Source: Granulicella sp. UBA5172
GTDB taxonomy: Bacteria > Acidobacteriota > Terriglobia > Terriglobales > Acidobacteriaceae
Length of the DNA: 5,635 nt
Direction of reading: 5' to 3'
Assembly (NCBI GenBank): GCA_002413385.1
Contig: DHWW01000237.1
Coordinates: forward strand, 1,018 to 6,652
Shown here: positions 1 through 5,635 of the stretch, piece by piece
How the letters are laid out: each line of letters starts with the position of its first letter
Numbering within the stretch: the stretch's first letter is position 1
Position numbers and translations under genes: made by a program
Notes under the pieces: model-generated
The model's input: only the letters and a program-made list of their open reading frames with translations
What the model was told of the DNA's origin: nothing
The model's database searches: none

Positions 1-7
1 CTCTGCC

Positions 8-654
8 TTGAAGATCATGCGTCGTGTCTCGCTCAAAGACATGGCCATCCAGCACATTCGTGAGGCGATTGAGAGAGGAGAACTCAAGGCAGGGGAAGTT
101 CTGACGGAACTTGGCCTTGCCAAGAAGCTCGGGGTAGGTCAGCCTATGATTCGCGAAGCGCTTCTCGAACTGGAGTTCCACGGATTTATTGAACGCACGG
201 GCCCACGCAAGACGCGCGTGACGATGCTGACGCGGCAGACGATCAACGATATCTATCTCGTCCGGTCCCGGCTGGAAGTTCTTGCTGTAGAACTGGTGAC
301 CCAGCAGACCGCCCCTGATCTCTCCGAGTGCTGGAATCAAGTTCGGCAGATGGAAAGAACGGCAGCAGCGGAGCGAGCAATTGAGTTTTATCAGGCCGAT
401 CTGGCCTTCCATCGATCGCTCTGGAAAGAAGCCGAGAACGAGAGCCTGCGCAAATGTCTCGAGCATCTCGTGCCTAAGATGATGACATTCAGCATGTCCG
501 CCCGCCGGCGGAAAAGCTGTCTGTGATCGCATCGACGCATCGGCAACTGCTCGGACTGATTGAAGATAAAGACTTCGAGTCCAGCCGCAAATGCATGGAG
601 CAATCCATGGAAAATGCGTGGGTGGACGATGCCCAACTTGCTGACACCGACTAA
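8..654 (+). pseudogene. GntR-family transcriptional regulator, FCD subfamily, frameshifted
   Basis: This is a DNA-binding repressor or activator of the FadR/FCD branch of GntR proteins, which usually sense sugar acids or related organic acids. The N-terminal winged helix-turn-helix spans residues 12-72; helix 2 and the recognition helix run from ELGLAKKLGV to PMIREALLELE. The FCD ligand domain starts near residue 78 and carries two expected metal ligands, Asp131 and His135, in ADLAFHRSLW. The first frame stops at 524-526 after 172 residues, with a nonsense tail (ARRRKSCL). From about base 503 the other frame reads PPAEKLSVIASTHRQLLGLI and ends at a TAA at 652-654, supplying the third FCD histidine (in STHRQ). 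Restoring one C in the run at 501-503 gives a protein of about 216 residues, normal for the family. The usual fourth histidine position appears to be Gln (CMEQSME). TTG at 8 or ATG at 17 could start it, but the frame is open to the window edge, so the true start may lie upstream. It converges on the glycosidase operon and may have regulated it (inference). Confidence 0.82.
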
Positions 655-693
655 CGGGATGCCGGCTCTTGCAGTTGGCCTGCCCGATCTTTT
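655..693 (+). terminator. Possible rho-independent terminator after the GntR gene
   Basis: An imperfect hairpin begins directly after the TAA at 652-654. CGGG (655-658) can pair with CCCG (683-686), and GCC (661-663) with GGC (677-679), with a small internal mismatch. It is followed by ATCTTTTGT, a short T-rich tract. The stem is weak and interrupted, so this is only a candidate. No comparable T-tract hairpin is seen on the minus strand for the convergent glycosidase gene; the rest of the gap to 777 shows nothing recognisable. Confidence 0.3.
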
Positions 694-777
694 GTACCAG
701 CGAGATTGTTAGTGTAGCGCAGCGGTGAGGAGCACGGTCATACGCCACACCTAAGATGCACCCCAATACGTCTAAAC

Positions 778-3339
778 TTAAAATAAATCATGCGCACTGG
801 AGTTGCGCTGTTGAGCGGGTATGAACTGCGTATCAATCCGCCCGTTGATGGAAATGGGAAATGTCTGTGCATCGGAAACCCCATTTATGGCCTCAGCATA
901 TAATTTTACTAGGAATTTTCCTGGATGCGTATAAGTGTGTATTACCCACTCGCCATTAGCAGTCACTCCATCTCCAAAGTCCCACTCGCAAGAGATGATC
1001 GGCTCACCTTTCTGGTTAGCGCGAGCATCAAAGTTGAGGGCTTGCCCTGTTTCTCCATTGCGTGAGATCTGCGGATCCAGCTTGATTGGAACATCGGGGA
1101 CGGTGGTGTCTACAATCTTTAAAATGCGCACGGAGCGTGCCTGCTGGTCCACTACTAAGGAGCCAGAGGTCAGGACAGGAGCAATCTTCGGATTCACAAT
1201 ATCTGTGACGTCATAATTATGGGAGGAAGAAAACCCTAAGTCTGGCAGGTTAAACGTGTGGCGCCTCGGCTTCTCGGTCCAATCAAAGACCGTAAGAACG
1301 CTGATCCGGTTGTCTTCTTTCAGTAGGAATATGCTTGGTTGTTCATCCTCCGGAGCATAGCTCATCAAATCAAGCGGCACGGAAGCGCGCCCGAGTTGAG
1401 CTATGTGAATCAGGTTCCGATTCTCGACCAAAGCCATACGGTCAGCATCGGTACCCAACGTGGGCAGATCATCGCCGATCTCGAACGCTCCACCAGAAAC
1501 CGCCGCCAGCACGATGGACACCTCTGCTTCATTCAACGTGAGTGGACGGATTCCATCATTGGCCTCCGGATCCGGGTCCGGATCACTCACCAATTGCCTT
1601 GAAACCGTGAAAGCATCTGGATCGCTGACGAAGAAATTCCGGTTCATGTAGTAACGGGCCGCTATCCCCAGCGCGGCTACTTTCGTAGCATAAAAGGTGT
1701 GTCCCGTGTCGTTCGAGATGCGTCCCATATCCACGTACCCGACAGGATTCAACATCTCGCTTCCGTCTTTATCCAGCAGAACCTTGTCCCCGACCGTCTG
1801 CCGGATTATCCCGAGGCCGATGCGCTGCGCCTCCAGTGCCGTCGTGTTGGGGCGGTAGTAGTAGCCTTCAATCGCGCTATTCACCATGAAGTCCATCTTG
1901 ATAAAACGTATACCCCATTGGTTCACCAGCACTGAGTAGGTCCAACGCAGATAATCCTGCGCCCTAGGATTCGTAGTGTCCAGACTGAATAAAGGGTCCA
2001 TTCGCCCAAGCACCCAGCCAATCTGAATTGGCGCTCCTTTCGCATTGTGTACCAACCAGTCTTTGTGGTGCTGGTACACCCAGGAGCGGCTCGATACTTC
2101 AAAAGGAGCAGTCCAGATTCCTGGAACCAGCCCTTTCGCCAGCGCATTTTGCTCCAACGGCTCTATGCCATCGGGAAACAAATCAGGATTTGCCGTGGTA
2201 TATTCGCCACGCGCATACTGATAACCTTCATCAATGAAAAAGTAGTTATATCCAAACGATTTCAGATGCTGCGCGAGCCACTTACCATTTGTAAGTGCGG
2301 TACCCTGATTCAGCCCGAAGTAATATGCCGTCCAACTCCACCATCCCATGGGGGTGGGAGCGGAAACCCTTGCATGATGCAACTTCTTAATAAGTGCCCC
2401 GTAGGTTTCTAGTTGTCGATGGTAATCCGTGCCGACGCTGAAAAGAAGACGTTCAGATTCGAGCCGATCTCCTGGTTTTAGAAGAAGAGTCAGCTCGATC
2501 TGGTCTTCAGCGGGGGAGGCCTGCAACGAGCCCTCTTTCGCCATCTCGGTTGTTCCTGTCGAGTCTACCTGATAGGAGCTAATCTGCGGTTCACCTCCAT
2601 TTGCAGTGGAGACTCGAAGCCTAAGAATGCTCAAAAAACAATCAGAAGTTAGCGCCCCCAGGAATAAGCTGCGATGGCTTTGTTGGTTATAGATAAGCTG
2701 GCTGCCCACTCCGCGATGCATGCCATTCGGGGCGTCTTTCAAGTCGAGAATCTGCACTCCATAGCTAAATGCGTCGGAAAATATCCTGTCGGAAGAACTG
2801 TTCCCACCCAGGTTCACAATATTGTTTCCGTCCGCGGCCACAGGCCGGATTGCCTGGATTTGAAAGGTGTGGGAAGTTGGGTTATCGACGATCACCTGGA
2901 CATCCCCGAATGAAATGGTGGTATAGGCCCGCAGAACCAGCGTAAGATCCGGCTCATCGCGCAAGCCAGAACATCGCACGATCCATTGGTGAGCCGCGCC
3001 CAGATCGTCAGCGGCGTCGGATTCACTTACTACATGTTTTGGATAGTCGCGCGATTCGACCCAGCGGGGATCCACCTCGATTGCGAATTGCGCCTGCAAT
3101 ACCGGCTCTGCCAGCCCATCTGCTTTAATTGCATATGAGCCATCTGTCGTGCTGACGGTCACTCCCAGCAGTGCTTCAGTTTTATTTGTGGACTGTAATT
3201 CATTTGCATTTCCTCGTACAGCGAGCAAGAATACAACAATCGGCAGGAATATCATCGAGCAAATAAGTCGAGAATGGATAGGACCCATGGAAAGGCTTCC
3301 TTTTCCCTCTTGCAGCGTAGTGAGCGTATGTAGATGCAT
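778..3339 (-). CDS. Secreted clan-D glycoside hydrolase (GH36/GH27-like, alpha-galactosidase type) with C-terminal PKD domain
   Basis: This is a predicted retaining exo-glycosidase of the melibiase superfamily, exported by Sec. Numbering is from the 3339 start. The hydrophobic segment SMIFLPIVVFLLAV (about 28-41) is a signal-peptide core, with probable cleavage after GNA. Residues about 55-320 form the N-terminal beta-sandwich typical of GH36. The TIM barrel opens with PMGWWSW (330-336). It carries FFIDEGYQ (367-374), the likely nucleophile Asp483 in FIKMDFM and the likely acid/base Asp544 in GRISNDTGHTF. A C-terminal beta-sandwich follows (about 660-742). A PKD domain (about 750-832) shows the hallmark WDFGDG (786-791) and HTYTHPGKF. 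The canonical substrate-binding DDGW is replaced by DEGY, so specificity may not be plain alpha-galactoside. Two starts compete: ATG at 3339, preceded by GGAGGA 9 bases upstream, and ATG at 3288, preceded by AAAAGGAAG and giving a shorter, more usual signal-peptide n-region (836 aa). It lies 149 bases downstream of the DUF4832 gene. The superfamily is secure; the exact substrate is unknown. Confidence 0.88.
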   Translation of the reverse strand: MHLHTLTTLQEGKGSLSMGPIHSRLICSMIFLPIVVFLLAVRGNANELQSTNKTEALLGVTVSTTDGSYAIKADGLAEPVLQAQFAIEVDPRWVESRDYPKHVVSESDAADDLGAAHQWIVRCSGLRDEPDLTLVLRAYTTISFGDVQVIVDNPTSHTFQIQAIRPVAADGNNIVNLGGNSSSDRIFSDAFSYGVQILDLKDAPNGMHRGVGSQLIYNQQSHRSLFLGALTSDCFLSILRLRVSTANGGEPQISSYQVDSTGTTEMAKEGSLQASPAEDQIELTLLLKPGDRLESERLLFSVGTDYHRQLETYGALIKKLHHARVSAPTPMGWWSWTAYYFGLNQGTALTNGKWLAQHLKSFGYNYFFIDEGYQYARGEYTTANPDLFPDGIEPLEQNALAKGLVPGIWTAPFEVSSRSWVYQHHKDWLVHNAKGAPIQIGWVLGRMDPLFSLDTTNPRAQDYLRWTYSVLVNQWGIRFIKMDFMVNSAIEGYYYRPNTTALEAQRIGLGIIRQTVGDKVLLDKDGSEMLNPVGYVDMGRISNDTGHTFYATKVAALGIAARYYMNRNFFVSDPDAFTVSRQLVSDPDPDPEANDGIRPLTLNEAEVSIVLAAVSGGAFEIGDDLPTLGTDADRMALVENRNLIHIAQLGRASVPLDLMSYAPEDEQPSIFLLKEDNRISVLTVFDWTEKPRRHTFNLPDLGFSSSHNYDVTDIVNPKIAPVLTSGSLVVDQQARSVRILKIVDTTVPDVPIKLDPQISRNGETGQALNFDARANQKGEPIISCEWDFGDGVTANGEWVIHTYTHPGKFLVKLYAEAINGVSDAQTFPISINGRIDTQFIPAQQRNSSAHDLF
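1565..1584. repeat. Short hexamer repeat TCCGGR x3 encoding a Asp-Pro run
   Basis: TCCGGA, TCCGGG, TCCGGA lie head to tail at 1565-1582. Read on the minus strand they encode the run SDPDPDPE around residues 585-592 of the glycosidase, in the loop region after the catalytic acid/base strand. A replication-slippage origin is plausible. The frame is kept because the unit is six bases long. Confidence 0.55.
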
Positions 3340-3348
3340 CTATCCGAT

Positions 3349-3354
3349 TCCTCC
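3349..3354 (-). promoter_or_regulatory. Strong Shine-Dalgarno site for the upstream start of the glycosidase
   Basis: The minus strand reads GGAGGA at 3354-3349, followed by nine bases and then ATG at 3339-3337. It is the best ribosome-binding match seen in the window and the reason for listing the longer start. A second, weaker purine-rich site (AAAAGGAAG) sits just before the in-frame ATG at 3288. Confidence 0.6.
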
Positions 3355-3363
3355 AACACAGCT

Positions 3364-3392
3364 GTTAGATAATTGTCGATTCCGGTGGTCAA
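3364..3392 (-). promoter_or_regulatory. Candidate sigma70 promoter in front of the glycosidase gene
   Basis: On the minus strand TTGACC (3392-3387) matches the -35 consensus at 5 of 6 positions. It is followed by an exact 17-base spacer and TCTAAC (3369-3364), a 4 of 6 match to the -10 box. Transcription would begin near 3357, just ahead of the GGAGGA site. It would allow the glycosidase to be made independently of the upstream genes. The -10 box is weak and the region is short, so a chance match is possible. Confidence 0.33.
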
Positions 3393-3442
3393 TCCTGTGC
3401 ACTAATCAGATTGGCTGCAAGAAAAGCTCGTCGTGTAGTCAT
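3389..3442 (-). pseudogene. 17-codon ORF resembling a truncated Tat signal peptide
   Basis: ATG at 3442-3440 opens a frame reading MTTRRAFLAANLISAQD and ends at TGA (3391-3389). TRRAFLA matches the twin-arginine export motif (S/T-R-R-x-F-L-x) at the correct distance from the start, and the hydrophobic stretch begins right after it. GGAG lies nine bases upstream. The ORF starts 46 bases after the DUF4832 stop, a normal operon gap. Neither alternative frame continues it for any length. The simplest reading is the 5' stub of a Tat-exported protein whose body was deleted. A translated short leader or a chance ORF remains possible. No function can be assigned. Confidence 0.4.
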
Positions 3443-3488
3443 AGATTCACGCTCCAACGTCCGACTTTCTTGTTGCGATTCCGTTTCA

Positions 3489-4883
3489 CTACTTTTCAAC
3501 CGTCAGCGATCCCATGTCATACCATCCATCGACTTGTCGCCCATCAATGCCAAAGCGGATAGCAGGCTGCTCCGTTCTTGGATCTAGCATCGCGATTCGG
3601 AGCCTATATATTCCTGGAACCAGGCTCTCTGGGACATATAGCAAATCATCGACAACCGCATCTCCTGGAAGCCACTTCCTTATATCCTCTGGGGTCCGAA
3701 TGATCGTTTTCCCGTTTGCGGACCGCAACTCGACAGCCAGCCAGTATTTACCGTAGATTGGAGCGACTCCCGCGTTCAACCACCACATGTGGACCGGCAT
3801 CATCGTACCCGCCCGCACAGCGCTCGGATATTCAAGGCGACGCAGGACAAAACGATATCCCATCTTTTTCTCAAAATTCTCGAACAGGCTTCGCCATTCG
3901 GGAGGGATTGGAGAAGACTTCACATTCAGCGAGCTGATGTGCCAGCGCAACGCCTGGGCAAGGATGTATGACACATCAAAACCATCCCTTTCCCAGCCCG
4001 ACGGTGTGTCACAAGTTTCAAGCGAAATAGGGCTGCGCTGCCATACATTCTGAATTCCTGCGCGCACCACTTGCTGTGGGTATATATCGAGCATTTCCGG
4101 AGAAAAAGGCTTACTGCGCATGTCCCCGAGGCAATCCAGCCGCCATCCAGCACCATGTTCCGTTCCATAGGCTAAGGCCTGTGGTTCATCGAAATTCATC
4201 AGCAAATGTGTGTACTGAAAAGCATCGATCCAGATATCGATCAGCGGCTTCTGAAAGGAGAACTGTGGCATGTAATTGCTCCAGCCTTCTCCCCAGTAAC
4301 CCACCGATGATATGTCGACACTATCCAGGTATGGATTCCCGTCATACCGCTTCCCCGCTGCGGCTACCAATTCCCCCCAATACTTCAGATACAGTGGGTC
4401 ACTGAAATCCGGCTGCCAGATATCCCCATCCTTATCTGTAGACTTGTTGGCGCGCCGCGCACCCGAGTTGCGGTACCAGGCAGGCAACGGATCTTTATAG
4501 GAATACGGCATCAAACGAATGGCGAGCGTTTGTCCATGTTTCCGTGCCTCCTGTAGTGCTAGGTCGACGATATCCCAACGAAATTTTCCCGGTTCAGGCT
4601 CAATGACGCTCCAATACCATCGGCAGTAAGCAATGGAAGCCTCTGGGAAGTCGGGCTTCGTGGCCGCTTGTTGCAGCTCCGTAACGGGTCCGCTTTCCGA
4701 CCATGTCAGCTGCGGGTTTAATGTCTGGCCATTAAAACGCTGGAAGGTGGTAATTCCCATGCCCGGGTTAACCAGTACGTCTTGAATCTCCACGGGTCGG
4801 ATAACAATGGTATTAGTTTGCGCATGTCCTTGAATCCCGAAGGCCAGAATGAGGAATATCCAAAAACGCCGGTGTTTATTCAT
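3489..4883 (-). CDS. Secreted DUF4832-domain protein with glycosidase-like TIM barrel
   Basis: This is a predicted exported protein of the DUF4832 (often with DUF4874) type, found in polysaccharide-degradation loci; its activity is not established. ATG at 4883 gives MNKHRRFWIFLILAFGIQGHAQ, a clear Sec signal peptide ending in an AxA-like HAQ, and a 464-residue precursor. A TTG at 4922 would add 13 residues before the signal and is less likely. The mature N-terminus has the family phrase NPGMGITTFQRF. A barrel-like region then follows, with YCRWYWSVIEPEPGKFRWD (residues 86-104) and AIRLMPYSY, reminiscent of clan GH-A enzymes. YWGEGWSN puts Glu199 where clan GH-A acid/base residues sit, and SLETCDTPSGW offers Glu289 as a second candidate. 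The C-terminal domain (about 330-464) starts at GYRFVLRRLEYP and looks like a beta-sandwich. The ribosome site is modest (GAGGA about 14 bases upstream). It sits between receptor and glycosidase on the same strand, suggesting a shared glycan substrate. The family call is good; catalysis is inferred. Confidence 0.83.
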   Translation of the reverse strand: MNKHRRFWIFLILAFGIQGHAQTNTIVIRPVEIQDVLVNPGMGITTFQRFNGQTLNPQLTWSESGPVTELQQAATKPDFPEASIAYCRWYWSVIEPEPGKFRWDIVDLALQEARKHGQTLAIRLMPYSYKDPLPAWYRNSGARRANKSTDKDGDIWQPDFSDPLYLKYWGELVAAAGKRYDGNPYLDSVDISSVGYWGEGWSNYMPQFSFQKPLIDIWIDAFQYTHLLMNFDEPQALAYGTEHGAGWRLDCLGDMRSKPFSPEMLDIYPQQVVRAGIQNVWQRSPISLETCDTPSGWERDGFDVSYILAQALRWHISSLNVKSSPIPPEWRSLFENFEKKMGYRFVLRRLEYPSAVRAGTMMPVHMWWLNAGVAPIYGKYWLAVELRSANGKTIIRTPEDIRKWLPGDAVVDDLLYVPESLVPGIYRLRIAMLDPRTEQPAIRFGIDGRQVDGWYDMGSLTVEK

Positions 4884-4930
4884 CTTAAATTCTCTAATCC
4901 TCGCCACCAATGGCAGCCTCAACTCACGTA

Positions 4931-4959
4931 GAACCTCGGGAGAATAAATCCCGAGGTTC
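4931..4959. other. Perfect 11-bp inverted repeat between receptor and DUF4832 genes
   Basis: GAACCTCGGGA (4931-4941) and TCCCGAGGTTC (4949-4959) are perfect inverted copies around a seven-base loop, GAATAAA. The hairpin lies 12 bases past the receptor stop codon. Downstream on the minus strand the sequence is TACGTGAGTT, without a U-run, so it is not a canonical intrinsic terminator. More likely roles are a 3'-end stabiliser, a processing site or an attenuator that lowers expression of the enzyme genes relative to the receptor. A protein-binding palindrome is also possible. Confidence 0.7.
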
Positions 4960-4971
4960 CGCGTTGTGTTA

Positions 4972-5635
4972 TCAGAATCGATATTTCAATCCAAATTGAA
5001 TTTCGCGGTTTGCGAGTGCGGTCGAGGTTATCACTCCGGCAGCACCTGGCCCATCATCAATAACCGGATCCGGCTGCGCAAAGCTTGGATGATTCAGCAG
5101 GTTGAAGGATTCTGCGCGGAACTCCAGGCTCTGGCCCTTTGTGGTGGCGAATACCTTGCGCAGAGAGCCATCAAGGTTGTTATTGCCGGGACCCACGAGG
5201 CTGTTGCGCTTGGCGTCTCCGTATGTGTAAGGTGCGGGATCAGAATATGCATTGATATTAAACCAAAGATTCGGGCTGCGCTGTCCCCTTGACAAGTTCC
5301 CATTAGCAATTTGATTCGGGCGTAATAGTCCCTGACTGCCCGTGTTCGAAGCATCGTACCCTATTTGGGGAGAGAATGGGAAACCACTAGTAAGCGTATA
5401 GATTCCCCCAACGTGCCACCCGCCAAACATCAGGTCGAGCATGTGGCTGTTAGCGGCAATCTTTTTACCACGTCCGAAGGGAAGTTCATAATCTGTACTG
5501 AGAACCCAGCGCAATTGCTGATTGAAATCCGCCAAACCTCTTTCTGCCGGGAGGTCCCCAACTATTCTGTGCAAAGGACTGATTGCAACAGATCTCGGGC
5601 AGATGATTGATGACCTTACTTCACGTGAACGAACT
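4972..5635 (-). CDS. TonB-dependent outer-membrane receptor, Oar-like, C-terminal part only
   Basis: This is the last part of a beta-barrel receptor for TonB-driven uptake of a large substrate; whole proteins of this type usually exceed 1000 residues. The visible strands carry DLPAERGLADF, VLSTDYELPFGRGKK, GGWHVGGIYTLTSGFPFSP, SLEFRAESFNLLNHPSF and a terminal FGLKYRF. The C-terminal Phe is the usual signal for assembly by the Bam machinery. The gene runs off the window edge. The reading frame is clear up to GDLPAERG (codon GAC at 5556-5554). Beyond that, the continuous open frame to 5635 gives residues unlike the family (EVRSSIICPRSVAISPLHR), while another frame gives SFAQNSW, which joins well to DLPAERG if one G of the run at 5556-5559 is dropped. 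That frame also contains a TGA at 5623-5621 inside FT-stop-SK, where Trp is expected. The gene may therefore be broken or carry sequence errors. It would be the first gene of the minus-strand operon. Confidence 0.85.
   Translation of the reverse strand, partial: VRSREVRSSIICPRSVAISPLHRIVGDLPAERGLADFNQQLRWVLSTDYELPFGRGKKIAANSHMLDLMFGGWHVGGIYTLTSGFPFSPQIGYDASNTGSQGLLRPNQIANGNLSRGQRSPNLWFNINAYSDPAPYTYGDAKRNSLVGPGNNNLDGSLRKVFATTKGQSLEFRAESFNLLNHPSFAQPDPVIDDGPGAAGVITSTALANREIQFGLKYRF

Noticed and set aside
475..513. Programmed ribosomal frameshift in the GntR gene
   Set aside because: No slippery heptamer or clear downstream pseudoknot is seen, and FCD regulators are not known to use frameshifting. 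A one-base deletion is simpler.
709..760. tRNA-like stretch GTAGCGCAGCGGTGAGGAGC, similar to a tRNA D-arm
   Set aside because: The D-stem has a mismatch, no matching anticodon stem follows, and there is no T-arm consensus (GTTCGA) or acceptor pairing. A chance resemblance is most likely.
2047..2412. Plus-strand open frame of 121 codons inside the glycosidase gene
   Set aside because: It lies antisense to the conserved catalytic barrel and its product has no recognisable domain. It is best explained as a shadow of the real gene.
3149..3562. Plus-strand open frame of 137 codons spanning the glycosidase start and the intergenic gap
   Set aside because: It is antisense to the signal peptide and the end of the DUF4832 gene, is rich in Cys, Ser and Pro as shadow frames often are, and shows no family motifs.
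5621..5623. TGA read as Trp by an alternative genetic code in the receptor
   Set aside because: Trp is encoded by TGG throughout the intact genes, and the same region also needs a frameshift. Mutation or sequencing error is simpler than recoding.
1..5635. CRISPR array, insertion sequence, integrase or toxin-antitoxin module
   Set aside because: No regularly spaced direct repeats, terminal inverted repeats, transposase motifs or small paired toxin-antitoxin genes were found on either strand.

Overview
The window looks like part of a carbohydrate-utilisation locus from an acidobacterium (Acidobacteriota, probably Terriglobia). The main evidence is the gene at the right edge. It encodes the C-terminus of an Oar-like TonB-dependent receptor with the family phrases ELPFGRGK, FRAESFNLLNHPSF and a terminal LKYRF, a receptor type greatly expanded in that phylum. 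Assignment below phylum is inference.

Layout. Bases 8-654 (+) hold a GntR/FCD-type regulator whose reading frame breaks near base 502. Its lost C-terminal end continues in another frame to 654. A 123-base convergent gap (655-777) follows, with a possible terminator hairpin for the regulator. Three genes then lie on the minus strand, read from right to left: the TonB-dependent receptor (window edge to 4972), a secreted DUF4832-type TIM-barrel protein (4883 to 3489), and a large secreted clan-D (GH27/GH36-like) glycosidase with a C-terminal PKD domain (3339 or 3288 to 778). The gap between the last two (3340-3488) is the most structured non-coding stretch. It holds a 17-codon ORF that reads like a cut-off Tat signal peptide, a sigma70-like promoter, three copies of CGATTCC and two alternative start sites for the glycosidase.

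Working model (inference): the receptor imports an oligosaccharide across the outer membrane, and the two exported proteins cleave or bind a galactoside-like or otherwise branched glycan in the periplasm or at the surface. The convergent GntR/FCD protein would sense a sugar or sugar-acid intermediate. Both edge genes carry lesions: one frameshift in the regulator, and an apparent frameshift plus a TGA in place of a conserved Trp in the receptor. The two central enzyme genes are intact. Either the locus is losing uptake and control, or the assembly has indel errors. Sequence alone cannot separate these.
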